This document shows positions 17,123 to 26,140 of a DNA stretch of 64,000 nucleotides, in pieces. The position numbers and the translations under genes were made by a program. The stretch comes from Methylophaga sp. OBS3 (GTDB lineage Bacteria; Pseudomonadota; Gammaproteobacteria; Nitrosococcales; Methylophagaceae), in NCBI RefSeq assembly GCF_026319325.1, contig NZ_JAPDMU010000003.1, forward strand, positions 62,001 through 126,000, given 5' to 3'. The first letter of the stretch is position 1. Each line of letters begins with the position of its first letter. Under the pieces are notes generated by a model. The model ran no database searches and was not told the DNA's origin. It saw only the letters and a program-made list of their open reading frames with translations.

Positions 17123-18769
17123 CTACTCTATTGTTGATGTTACGGTGTAGCCAGATGTTATCGGGTAACGACGATCTCTACCAAACGCACGACCAGTGAT
17201 ACGAATTCCTGGTGGCGCTTGTCGCCGTTTATATTCGTTACGATCTACCATTTTGATGACCTGTGCAACTGTATCAGCGGCAAAGCCTTCTGCCACTAAA
17301 TCTTCAAAGCAGCCATCATCAGCAATATAACGTTCCAGAATTTTATCTAGCACTGGATACGGCGGCAAGGAGTCTTCATCACGTTGGTCATCCGCTAACT
17401 CAGCCGATGGAGGTCGGGTAATGATCCGCTCGGGGATCACCTGCGAAATCTCGTTGCGGTAATTTGAGAGTGCAAACACTAGGGTTTTATACACGTCTTT
17501 TAGTGGTGAAAAACCACCAGCCATATCACCGTATAAAGTTGAGTAGCCCACGGCCATCTCACTTTTATTACCAGTAGATAACACCATTGCACCCGTCTTA
17601 TTGGAAATCGCCATCAATAATACGCCGCGGCAACGCGCCTGAATATTTTCTTCAGTGGTATCGACTGCTTTGCCAGCAAAGGTTTCACTTAGACTATCTA
17701 AAAAGCTATTAAACATTGGCTCAATCGACAGTTCAGAATAGGCAACCTGTAACTGACCCGCCATTTGTGCGGCATCATCCAAGCTCATTTGCGCCGTATA
17801 TCGTGATGGCATCATCACTGCCTGAACTCGCTCAGCACCCAATGCATCTACCGCCAAAGCTAATGTTAATGCTGAATCAATACCGCCAGATAAACCTAAA
17901 ACCACACCTGGGAATCGGTTCTTTTCAACATAATCTCTTAACCCCAAAACGAGCGCCTGATAAACACTGGCAAGTGGTGGTAAATCTTCAACAATATGAC
18001 CCGTTAAGGAAATGCCATTATCAGAGGTTTTAGTAATCACAACAGGGATGAGATCTTCTTCAAATGCAACCGCTTGCATGGCAAGGTTTCCCATTGCATC
18101 TAACGCAAATGAACCACCATCAAATACGAGTTCATCTTGCCCCCCAACTTGATTGACATACAAAATGGGTAAATGATTTTCTTGGGAACGTTGGCGAACG
18201 GTATTGCGACGTAAAGCAGGCTTACCCTGCTGAAATGGTGAAGCATTGATATTAAGTAATACTTCAGCACCCGCATCTTTAGCCTGTGCTGCTGGCGCTG
18301 TAAACCAAATATCCTCACAAATGGTTACGCCAAAGGTGATGTCTTTCAGTGTGAAAGTGCTGGGTAAATGACCATCGACAAAATAGCGTTTTTCATCAAA
18401 CACACTATAGTTTGGCAACATTTGCTTAAAGTATTGGCAAACAATTTCACCATCAGCAATCACACTGGCAGCGTTGTATAGCTCTTGTCCTACTTTGCCT
18501 GAGGGGTGGCCGATAACAATATGAACACCGCTCACCTTTTGTTTTAAGGTATCAATCGCTTTATCAATACGTTTTTGTAAACCCGGTCGAAGTAATAAGT
18601 CCTCCGGTGGGTAACCAGTCAGACAAAGCTCAGGAAAGACCACGATATCGGCGCCCGACTCGTCCCTACCTTGAGTTGCTGCTGCCAATACTTTGGCAGC
18701 ATTGCCAGCGACATCGCCAACAACTGGATTAATTTGGGCCAGAACTACCTTTAAGGTCTGGCTAGTCAT
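17123..18769 (-). CDS. nadE: Glutamine-dependent NAD+ synthetase
   Basis: A 548-residue two-domain enzyme. The N-terminal nitrilase-like glutaminase (about 1-260) has the Glu-Lys-Cys triad, with Cys in VTICEDIWF. The C-terminal ammonia-dependent synthetase has the ATP loop LGLSGGIDSAL. It converts deamido-NAD to NAD using glutamine nitrogen. The ATG overlaps the sucD stop by one base (TAATG). The glnB gene follows directly; PII has been reported to bind the glutamine-type NadE2 in Azospirillum. Confidence 0.96.
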   Translation of the reverse strand: MTSQTLKVVLAQINPVVGDVAGNAAKVLAAATQGRDESGADIVVFPELCLTGYPPEDLLLRPGLQKRIDKAIDTLKQKVSGVHIVIGHPSGKVGQELYNAASVIADGEIVCQYFKQMLPNYSVFDEKRYFVDGHLPSTFTLKDITFGVTICEDIWFTAPAAQAKDAGAEVLLNINASPFQQGKPALRRNTVRQRSQENHLPILYVNQVGGQDELVFDGGSFALDAMGNLAMQAVAFEEDLIPVVITKTSDNGISLTGHIVEDLPPLASVYQALVLGLRDYVEKNRFPGVVLGLSGGIDSALTLALAVDALGAERVQAVMMPSRYTAQMSLDDAAQMAGQLQVAYSELSIEPMFNSFLDSLSETFAGKAVDTTEENIQARCRGVLLMAISNKTGAMVLSTGNKSEMAVGYSTLYGDMAGGFSPLKDVYKTLVFALSNYRNEISQVIPERIITRPPSAELADDQRDEDSLPPYPVLDKILERYIADDGCFEDLVAEGFAADTVAQVIKMVDRNEYKRRQAPPGIRITGRAFGRDRRYPITSGYTVTSTIE

Positions 18770-19641
18770 TATTTGGCTAAAGCCGCCAACATGGCGTCAC
18801 CAATTTCTGCAGGCGAGCGACAAATTGTTACGCCAGCAGCATTCAATGCAGCCAGTTTGGCTTCTGCCGTACCTTGACCACCACTGATGATGGCTCCTGC
18901 ATGGCCCATACGTTTACCCGGCGGTGCCGTTAAACCAGCAATGTATGCCACAACAGGTTTAGTGACATGTTCCGCAATATAAGCTGCTGCATCTTCTTCA
19001 GCCTGACCACCGATCTCACCGACCATGACAATACCTTCGGTTTGTGGATCAGCTTGGAAGAGTTCTAGGCAATCGATGAAGTTCATGCCTTGAATAGGAT
19101 CACCACCGATACCAACGCAAGTACTTTGGCCCAAACCATTTAAAGTGGTTTGATGTACCGCTTCATAAGTTAATGTCCCAGAGCGAGAGACAATACCAAT
19201 TTTACCCGGTAAATGAATGCTGCCAGGCATGATTCCGATTTTGCATTCACCCGGTGTAATTAAACCAGGACAGTTAGGGCCAATTAAATATACGTCACTG
19301 CCTTCGAGCGCATATTTAACACGCAACATATCTAGAACCGGAATACCTTCAGTGATACAAGCAATGACTTTAATACCCGCATCAGCCGCTTCCAAAATAG
19401 CATCGGCAGCAAATGCAGCCGGTACATAAATCATTGTGGCATTAGCACCAGTTGCTTCAACGGCATCATGTACTGTGTTAAACACCGGACGATCTAAATG
19501 GATCTGACCGCCTTTGCCTGGAGTCACACCACCAACAAAGTTAGTGCCATAGGCAATTGCCTGCTCAGAGTGAAAAGTACCTTGTTTGCCGGTAAAGCCT
19601 TGGCAAATGACTTTGGTTTCTTTACCTACTAAAATACTCAC
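18769..19641 (-). CDS. sucD: Succinyl-CoA synthetase alpha subunit
   Basis: A 290-residue subunit with an N-terminal CoA-binding Rossmann domain ([17 protein letters not shown]) and the phosphohistidine region [17 protein letters not shown]. With SucC it interconverts succinyl-CoA and succinate, coupled to ATP/GTP. It overlaps the sucC stop by 4 bases. Malate thiokinase MtkB of serine-cycle methylotrophs is homologous; the sequence looks more like ordinary SucD. Confidence 0.94.
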   Translation of the reverse strand: MSILVGKETKVICQGFTGKQGTFHSEQAIAYGTNFVGGVTPGKGGQIHLDRPVFNTVHDAVEATGANATMIYVPAAFAADAILEAADAGIKVIACITEGIPVLDMLRVKYALEGSDVYLIGPNCPGLITPGECKIGIMPGSIHLPGKIGIVSRSGTLTYEAVHQTTLNGLGQSTCVGIGGDPIQGMNFIDCLELFQADPQTEGIVMVGEIGGQAEEDAAAYIAEHVTKPVVAYIAGLTAPPGKRMGHAGAIISGGQGTAEAKLAALNAAGVTICRSPAEIGDAMLAALAK

Positions 19642-20810
19642 GCTGACAACTCCCCTGCCGCTGCAACAGCAAGTTTCGCTGCTGCAGTTAAATCTTGAGC
19701 AGCTTGTAAATTCATGCCACTTTCAGCCAATAGTTTTCTACCTTGCTCGGCGTTTGTGCCTTCGAGTCTGACAACCACTGGAAGCGACAAACCGACTTCT
19801 TTCGCTGCCTGAATGATGCCTTCGGCAATCAAATCACAACGGACAATACCACCAAAGATATTGACCAAAATCGACTTAACCTTGCTATCAGACAAAATCA
19901 ATTTAAAGGCTTCCGCTACACGTTCAGCAGTGGTACCACCACCAACATCAAGAAAGTTTGCTGGCTCACCGCCTTCTTTCTGAATCAAGTCCATGGTTGC
20001 CATCGCTAAACCTGCACCATTAACCATGCAAGCGACATTACCATCTAAGGCAATATAGTTCAGACCGAAATCTCTAGCCGTTACCTCTGCTGGATTTTCT
20101 TGGCTAGGATCAAACATTGCGGCCAATTCGTTATGACGAAATAAACCGTTTTCATCTAAGTTAATTTTGGCATCAACGGCTAATAAGTGACCTTCGCCAT
20201 TTACTGCCAATGGATTAATCTCTACAAGACTTGCATCGTTATCAATGAACAATTGATACAGTCCGCGCATAACCGATTGCAACTGTTTGAAGGCATCACC
20301 GGTTAATCCTAAAAAGAAGCCCGCGCGACGACATTGGAACCCTTGCAAACCAACCACAGGATCAACTGCCAACGTTAAAATAGCTTCAGGATTGTTTTCA
20401 GCGACTTCTTCGATATCCATGCCACCTTGTGCCGACACCATAAATGTCACGCGTTTACTGACACGGTCTACTAACAAGGCTAAATAAATTTCTCTAACGA
20501 TTTCACTTGGCTGTTCAATCAAAACTTTCTTTATAGGTAGGCCTGCTGCGGTCGTTTGCTGGGTGACTAATGACGTACCGATTAGGCTTTTTGTCGCTTG
20601 GATAACGTCATCTTCACTATCGACGACAAGAACTCCGCCCGCCTTACCACGACCACCACTATGGACTTGCGCTTTAACTACCCAACGCGAGCCACCAAGA
20701 CGGGTGACCACTTGTACAGCAGTCTCGACATCTTCCGCCACCTCACCGTGCGGCGTGGCAATTCCATAACGATTAAATAACTGTTTGGCCTGATATTCGT
20801 GCAGGTTCAT
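19638..20810 (-). CDS. sucC: Succinyl-CoA synthetase beta subunit (ADP/GDP-forming)
   Basis: A 390-residue subunit with an ATP-grasp domain ([22 protein letters not shown]) and the C-terminal ligase/CoA domain ([29 protein letters not shown]). These motifs match SucC better than the malate thiokinase MtkA, whose counterparts as I recall them read GARGKAGG and NIFAGINRCD. It heads the sucC-sucD-nadE-glnB operon. No sucA or sucB accompanies it; the upstream neighbour is a divergent peptidase. Confidence 0.93.
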   Translation of the reverse strand: MNLHEYQAKQLFNRYGIATPHGEVAEDVETAVQVVTRLGGSRWVVKAQVHSGGRGKAGGVLVVDSEDDVIQATKSLIGTSLVTQQTTAAGLPIKKVLIEQPSEIVREIYLALLVDRVSKRVTFMVSAQGGMDIEEVAENNPEAILTLAVDPVVGLQGFQCRRAGFFLGLTGDAFKQLQSVMRGLYQLFIDNDASLVEINPLAVNGEGHLLAVDAKINLDENGLFRHNELAAMFDPSQENPAEVTARDFGLNYIALDGNVACMVNGAGLAMATMDLIQKEGGEPANFLDVGGGTTAERVAEAFKLILSDSKVKSILVNIFGGIVRCDLIAEGIIQAAKEVGLSLPVVVRLEGTNAEQGRKLLAESGMNLQAAQDLTAAAKLAVAAAGELSA

Positions 20811-20942
20811 TTCAGTAAGCCTTGATTGTGTTTTCTAAACGATCTTAAGGATCAAAAATAAACCGTATATTTTCGCCGATCAGGGCAATAATTACCATCA
20901 TCAATGCTATAGTGCCGGTCATGTATTCGAACAGGCTTTAAA

Positions 20943-21911
20943 ATGTTGTCTTTTTACCCCGACATTGAACCCTTCCACAGTCAGTTATTACCTCGAGAAA
21001 CACTGGCAAATGGTAAACAGCACGAGATTTACCTAGAGCAATGTGGCAATCCAAACGGCCTACCCATTTTGTTTTTGCATGGTGGTCCAGGTTCAGGCTG
21101 TCGCCCACAACACCGCCGATATTTTGATCCCGAGCGTTACCACATTATTTTGTTTGATCAGCGAGGCTGTGGTCGCTCCCAACCTAGTGGTGAACTTTCC
21201 AATAACGATATTGAACACCTTATTGGTGATATTGAAGCTATTCGCCAAAGCCTGAATATTTCTAAGTGGCATTTATTTGGTGGCTCTTGGGGCGCAACCC
21301 TTGCCCTTTGCTATGCAAGGGAATATCCACAACATGTTGCATCAATGATTTTGCGTGGCACCTTCCTAGGACGCCAACAAGATATTGATTGGGTATATGG
21401 CGCTGGCGGTGCATCAGTTGTATTTGCCGATGCCTGGCAGGCGTTTATTCAAGATGTCCCTGCATCAGAGCAGTCTGCACCATTAAATTTTTATTATCAG
21501 CAGCTAACGCATCAAGATCAGGCTGTACAACAAGCTGCAGCGAATACATTGCAGCAATGGGAAGCCACCATTGTTATGATGAGAGATACGCCTTCTTATC
21601 AGTTGCCTGAAGACAGTTCGCCAGGCCCGCTTGATCATAGCCGCATCCAATTACACTTTGCTTTGAATAAGTGCTTTATCGAAGATAGGCCAATACTATC
21701 TGACTTATCAATGTTGCATGATATTCCTACCATCATCATTCATGGACGTTACGATATGGTGTGTCCATTCCAACAATCATGGTTACTCAAGCAACAGTTA
21801 CCACAAGCAGATCTGCGTATCGTACCTCTGGCAGGTCACGCTGCTGGTGAGCCGGGCTTGATTGACGCGCTGGTTCAAGCAACAAATGAAATAGCTGAAC
21901 AGTTTGTATGA
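20943..21911 (+). CDS. pip: Proline iminopeptidase (alpha/beta hydrolase)
   Basis: A 322-residue cytosolic peptidase that releases N-terminal proline. The oxyanion loop is LHGGPGSGC, followed by DQRGCGRS, and the nucleophile elbow is GGSWGATLAL. The catalytic His is near the C-terminus (LAGHAAGE). Its stop overlaps the dtd start (ATGA), so the two are translationally coupled. Confidence 0.94.
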   Translation: MLSFYPDIEPFHSQLLPRETLANGKQHEIYLEQCGNPNGLPILFLHGGPGSGCRPQHRRYFDPERYHIILFDQRGCGRSQPSGELSNNDIEHLIGDIEAIRQSLNISKWHLFGGSWGATLALCYAREYPQHVASMILRGTFLGRQQDIDWVYGAGGASVVFADAWQAFIQDVPASEQSAPLNFYYQQLTHQDQAVQQAAANTLQQWEATIVMMRDTPSYQLPEDSSPGPLDHSRIQLHFALNKCFIEDRPILSDLSMLHDIPTIIIHGRYDMVCPFQQSWLLKQQLPQADLRIVPLAGHAAGEPGLIDALVQATNEIAEQFV

Positions 21912-22345
21912 TTGGCTTAATTCAACGTGTGCGTTCAGCATCTGTCAGTGTCGATAACAAACAAATCGCAGATATAAAACAAGGTATCCTGTTACTGCTC
22001 GGAGTAGAAAAACAAGATACCCAAGTACACGCTGATAAGTTATTACAAAAGGTGCTTCAGTACCGCATCTTCTCAGATGACAATGACAAGATGAATCTAA
22101 ACCTTCAACAGATAAATGGTGGCTTGTTGGTTGTACCACAATTTACGCTGCCAGCAGACACCCGTAAGGGCAGCCGGCCAAGCTTTACGCCAGCAGCTCC
22201 TCCCACTTTAGGTAAAGATCTTTTTGACTATTTTTGTGAGCAATCACAACAAGTACATTCAACTACAGGTTTTGGCCAGTTTGGCGCAGACATGCAGGTT
22301 AGCCTCATCAACGATGGCCCCGTCACTTTTTGGTTACAAGTATAA
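21908..22345 (+). CDS. dtd: D-aminoacyl-tRNA deacylase
   Basis: A 145-residue enzyme, near the E. coli length, that hydrolyses D-aminoacyl-tRNA and Gly-tRNA(Ala). The NDGPVTFWLQV C-terminus and GSRPSF motif are intact. The usual catalytic SQFTL reads PQFTL here, with Pro77 in place of the Ser at the equivalent E. coli position. The gene overlaps pip by 4 bases. Despite the substitution, the rest is well conserved and no frame damage is visible. Confidence 0.93.
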   Translation: MIGLIQRVRSASVSVDNKQIADIKQGILLLLGVEKQDTQVHADKLLQKVLQYRIFSDDNDKMNLNLQQINGGLLVVPQFTLPADTRKGSRPSFTPAAPPTLGKDLFDYFCEQSQQVHSTTGFGQFGADMQVSLINDGPVTFWLQV

Positions 22346-22353
22346 GAATTACG

Positions 22354-22989
22354 ATGAAATTACTAATTAAAACTCTCGCAATCATCACACTGGTGTTTAT
22401 TGGCATTCTGTCTTTAGCCCTAATCCCTTCGCCACAGCCAGATGGACCAAAGCCTTGGGAAATCAGCATGCAGCCAAATGGTGACATCACTGTGTTTGAT
22501 ATCCATTTAGGTCAAGATACTTACCAAGATGCACAAGTACGTTGGCGTGAAAGTGGCGAAGTCGCTTTATTTACAACAGAAGGCGAAGCTACCACCGCTG
22601 AAGTGTTTTTTGATCGCATTAACTTGAGCGGCTTATCAGCCAAGATTGTGGCAAACCTCTCAGTACCAGAAGAGACACTTAACGAAATGGTTAGCCGTGC
22701 CCACAGTAATAAATTACAACCAAGTGGTTCACGCCGAATTGAGCCAGCTTTTGAAGATAAAGCATTGTTGCTGACGGCACCTATTGTGGCAATAACTTAC
22801 ATTGCCAACTATCGACCAGATCATGACGTGTTATTGGCGCGTTTTGGTGAACCAAATGAAATTACTGGCGATCCAGAAGATCCTCAAGCTGAGATTTGGC
22901 AATATCCGGAAAGCCATCTCAGCATTCGCTTACACCCAGATGATAAGCCCGTATTTGAGTATCAGGCGCTGAGCACTCTCTCACGCTGA
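22354..22989 (+). CDS. Conserved periplasmic protein with N-terminal membrane anchor, function unknown
   Basis: A 211-residue protein I do not recognise. An N-terminal hydrophobic segment (about 5-26) looks like an uncleaved anchor or signal peptide. The rest is polar and beta-rich, with a C-terminal FGEPNEITGDPE...IWQYPES region resembling a small lipoprotein-like beta domain. The ATG at 22354 begins 8 bases after the dtd stop, suggesting a pip-dtd-unknown operon; the frame is open to 22330 but that overlaps dtd. Its last 28 bases overlap the convergent GGDEF/EAL gene. Confidence 0.75.
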   Translation: MKLLIKTLAIITLVFIGILSLALIPSPQPDGPKPWEISMQPNGDITVFDIHLGQDTYQDAQVRWRESGEVALFTTEGEATTAEVFFDRINLSGLSAKIVANLSVPEETLNEMVSRAHSNKLQPSGSRRIEPAFEDKALLLTAPIVAITYIANYRPDHDVLLARFGEPNEITGDPEDPQAEIWQYPESHLSIRLHPDDKPVFEYQALSTLSR

Positions 22990-25895
22990 GCGATATAGTC
23001 CATTAAATCAGTTAGGTGCAAGGCTTTACTGAAAAAGTAACCTTGCGCCCGCTGACAATGTTTTTGCTCTAAGAATGAAAGCTGTTCTTCCGTTTCCACA
23101 CCTTCTGCAACAACTTCTAGACCGAGGCTATCAGCCATCGCCATGATGGCGCCTACAATTGCAGCATCATCTTTATCAATCGTTAAATCACGAACAAAAG
23201 CACGGTCAACCTTCAGCACGTTAAGTGGAAACTGCTTCAAGTACGATAAAGAAGAGTAGCCCGTACCAAAGTCATCAATCGCAAGCGTCACTCCAAGGCT
23301 ACTTAATTCCCGAAGCGTATCAATCGCGGAATCCGTATTGTCCATCAATAAACTTTCAGTGATTTCTAACTCAAGGTTAGTGGCTGGCATTTCAGTTTCG
23401 GTCAGTAAGTTTTTGATATAGCTTAATAAACGTCCACCTTTAAACTGTCGTCCAGAGAGGTTCACAGCAAACAAGAAGTTCTCTGGCAAGGCGTGTCGGT
23501 TTTCCATAAACACCCGACAAGTCTCACTTAACACCCACTCCCCGACCAAACCGATAAGGCCAGTATCTTCTAAAACAGGAACAAATCGAGCCGGAGAGAC
23601 TTCCCCCCATTGTTCGGTGTGCCAACGTAATAAGACCTCAGCACCAACGACTTTGCCATTCTCTAAATCAATTTGTGGTTGGAACTGTAAATAGAATTCT
23701 TTTTGCTCTACAGCACGACGTAAACTGGTTTCTAACGCCAACCGGTTCGCCGCTTCAGCATTCATCTCAGCTGAGTAGAATTGGAAGTTATTACGACCTG
23801 AATTTTTCGCGTGATACATGGCAGCGTCCGCGTTACGGATCAGCATATCAACATCGCGGCCATCAGCTGGATATAAGCTTACCCCAATACTCGGGCTAAT
23901 ATTTACCTCGATATTGTCGATCATGTACGGCAAAGCTGTTGCACTTAAAATCTTCTCAGCCACGCGCCCGACATACTGGGCTGATGAAATATCTTCAAGC
24001 ACCACGGTAAACTCGTCACCACCTAAACGAGCTACTGTGTCACTTTCCCGAACACAAGAGCGAATTCGCCCTGACACCTCACAAAGTAGTGCATCACCAG
24101 CTTTATGACCTAAAGAGTCATTAATATGTTTGAAATGGTCAAGATCGATAAAAAAGACAGCAAGACGGCCACCATTACGTTGTAGCTTATGAATCGCATG
24201 CTCTAATCGATCATTGAATACACCACGATTCGGCAATCCAGTTAGCGAATCGACACTGGCTAATCGTGTGAGTCGGTCCTCATTTAAACGTTGCTGCGTT
24301 ACATCTTCGTATAACCAGATACTACCGGCATCTGGATTCTCACTATCAACAGCCTGACCAGATAATGAACACCAAAAACGCTCGCCATTAAAGCGCTGCA
24401 TTTCCAATTGAGCTTCAAAGCTTTCACCTTGCATCAAAGCACTTTGTGCCTGCTCACCGAACCGATCAAATGCATCATCGCTGATATGTGTACAACGTAA
24501 ACTTTTCCCTTCAAGCTGATGCCGCTCCGCCATAAAGAGTTGCTCAAACTTATGATTAACGCGGATCAACTGACGATCTTTTACCAAGGCAATGCCCACT
24601 AAGGCATTTTCTAAAATGGCATTCAGCTCATTAGTCGTCTGTTGTAACGCTTGCTTTGTTTGTTTCCAGTTAGTGATATCAGAGACAACGGCAACCCAAA
24701 CCATATTACTTTGATTAATGAGTGGACTCAGCGATAACCAAAGGAAAATGGGATTGCCCTCAAAATCACACCCTTCAAACTCAAAATCGGTTTTGTTCCG
24801 GCCCACCAACTCATCAAAACGAAGGGTATCAGCCTGCTTCACAAACCTTGAAAATGGCTGTCCCTCAATTTCATTTTCTTTCGCGGTAAAGATTTTTTGG
24901 GCAGCAGGATTACAAGCGATAATAGTGCCATCAGCGGATAGGGCCAGAATTGCCTCAGGCACATTATTTAATATCGCGGATAATTGCTGCTCGCGATCTT
25001 GTAGCTGCAATTTGGCATTATCCAATGCCAAAATTAATTTCTCTGTATTCGCTGCAAACTGATTGAAGTCCTTCGCTAACAAGCCAAATTCATTTTGACC
25101 AATTGTCTCAGGTAAACGGGTATCGAAATTTTCAGCTGTCAGCTCCCGCATACCTTCTCTTAAACTCTGTAATGGCTGCTGAATACGTTTTGACAGTGCT
25201 GTAATAAACAACAACATCGCAAGTACCAACAAGCTGCCAATCGCCCATACCCATAATTCAAATTTATCAATTAAAGCTGCTGATTTAACCAGTTGAAATT
25301 CGTAATGGACACTCACACTATCAGTTAACTGTTTAAGGTTATCGCGAATACTTTCCAGTGAATGTAAGCTCTGGTTAAGCAAAATCTGACGTTGTTGAGA
25401 GTCATCGGTTAGCTGTTGGCGTAGGAGTTTTGCAGCTTCTGAAGTTGGGTTTAATGCACTAATTTGCTCTTCAAGCCGCTGCTCATTTTGTGCGAGTTCT
25501 AATAGCTGTTGATCAGTAGCTAAAAACTGTTGATAAGCTTGTTGAAGCGGCAATAACAGCTGTTGTTCAATTGGCAACTGATGACTAAGCGTTTGTAATG
25601 CTCGCCATTGCTGCTCAAAGCTTTGTTCAAGTTTATTGCGTTTTGGTAATTGGGATAAGGCTTGTCGACTATCAGCATTCAGAATCAACTGCTGCCGAAG
25701 AATTAAGTCTGTTGCTAACACGGCAAGTTCACGACTATTTACTTGTAGCGGCAGTAACTCATTCACGAGCATTGCTTGATTATCAGCATATTGCTTGTGA
25801 TTTCTTAGCGACAACACTGACATGATAACGATAGTGCATACTGCAACTACCGCCCATAAGCGCAGTAAATGACGAAGTTGCCAGCTTTTAAACAT
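22962..25895 (-). CDS. Membrane GGDEF/EAL c-di-GMP enzyme with HAMP and PAS domains
   Basis: A protein of about 977 residues. In order it has a membrane segment (about 12-32), a periplasmic helical region, a second membrane segment (about 210-235), HAMP, two PAS domains (about 300-530), GGDEF and EAL. The cyclase site is GGDEF with an inhibitory RESD five residues before it. The EAL domain keeps catalytic features: EVLLRW, NLSGRQF, ITESLL, DDFGTGYSSL, KVDRAFV, EGVET and QGYFF. Both activities could be functional. It follows ccoS by some 30 bases on the same strand. A TTG at 25919 is an alternative start; neither start has a clear ribosome site. Confidence 0.93.
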   Translation of the reverse strand: MFKSWQLRHLLRLWAVVAVCTIVIMSVLSLRNHKQYADNQAMLVNELLPLQVNSRELAVLATDLILRQQLILNADSRQALSQLPKRNKLEQSFEQQWRALQTLSHQLPIEQQLLLPLQQAYQQFLATDQQLLELAQNEQRLEEQISALNPTSEAAKLLRQQLTDDSQQRQILLNQSLHSLESIRDNLKQLTDSVSVHYEFQLVKSAALIDKFELWVWAIGSLLVLAMLLFITALSKRIQQPLQSLREGMRELTAENFDTRLPETIGQNEFGLLAKDFNQFAANTEKLILALDNAKLQLQDREQQLSAILNNVPEAILALSADGTIIACNPAAQKIFTAKENEIEGQPFSRFVKQADTLRFDELVGRNKTDFEFEGCDFEGNPIFLWLSLSPLINQSNMVWVAVVSDITNWKQTKQALQQTTNELNAILENALVGIALVKDRQLIRVNHKFEQLFMAERHQLEGKSLRCTHISDDAFDRFGEQAQSALMQGESFEAQLEMQRFNGERFWCSLSGQAVDSENPDAGSIWLYEDVTQQRLNEDRLTRLASVDSLTGLPNRGVFNDRLEHAIHKLQRNGGRLAVFFIDLDHFKHINDSLGHKAGDALLCEVSGRIRSCVRESDTVARLGGDEFTVVLEDISSAQYVGRVAEKILSATALPYMIDNIEVNISPSIGVSLYPADGRDVDMLIRNADAAMYHAKNSGRNNFQFYSAEMNAEAANRLALETSLRRAVEQKEFYLQFQPQIDLENGKVVGAEVLLRWHTEQWGEVSPARFVPVLEDTGLIGLVGEWVLSETCRVFMENRHALPENFLFAVNLSGRQFKGGRLLSYIKNLLTETEMPATNLELEITESLLMDNTDSAIDTLRELSSLGVTLAIDDFGTGYSSLSYLKQFPLNVLKVDRAFVRDLTIDKDDAAIVGAIMAMADSLGLEVVAEGVETEEQLSFLEQKHCQRAQGYFFSKALHLTDLMDYIAQRERVLSA

Positions 25896-25927
25896 TTCGT
25901 GAGACGCCGTCGTAGGCAAAGAATAAT

Positions 25928-26137
25928 TTAATTACGAGGTTTCCCAGAAGCGTCTTCATATTGGCTATCGTCAGTTTCGGTTGTGTGACTAACCGGCTCG
26001 TCATCATCCATTAACACCCGGTGCGCAGCACCATCCATATCATCATACTGACCATTGCGGACTGCCCAAAAGAACACCGCTACGCCAACAATACCTAGCA
26101 ATAGCATACCCGGCAATAGTCCATAAATCACTTCCAC
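25928..26137 (-). CDS. ccoS: cbb3 oxidase maturation protein CcoS
   Basis: A 69-residue single-span membrane protein (hydrophobic about 4-25, then FFWAVRNGQYDDMDGAAHRVL, cut to key residues AVRNGQYDD). This motif after one membrane span is the CcoS/FixS signature. It is needed for cofactor insertion into the catalytic subunit. It begins 3 bases after ccoI. The C-terminal tail is acidic and low in complexity. Confidence 0.92.
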   Translation of the reverse strand: MEVIYGLLPGMLLLGIVGVAVFFWAVRNGQYDDMDGAAHRVLMDDDEPVSHTTETDDSQYEDASGKPRN

Positions 26138-26140
26138 AAC

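Noticed and set aside
18769-20810. SucCD as malate thiokinase MtkAB (serine-cycle methylotroph)
   Set aside because: The beta-subunit motifs GGRGKAGG and [15 protein letters not shown] look like SucC, not MtkA, and no serine-cycle genes are near.
25896-25919. TTG start for the GGDEF/EAL gene
   Set aside because: No ribosome site precedes it, and the ATG at 25895 starts just before the first membrane segment. Both remain possible.
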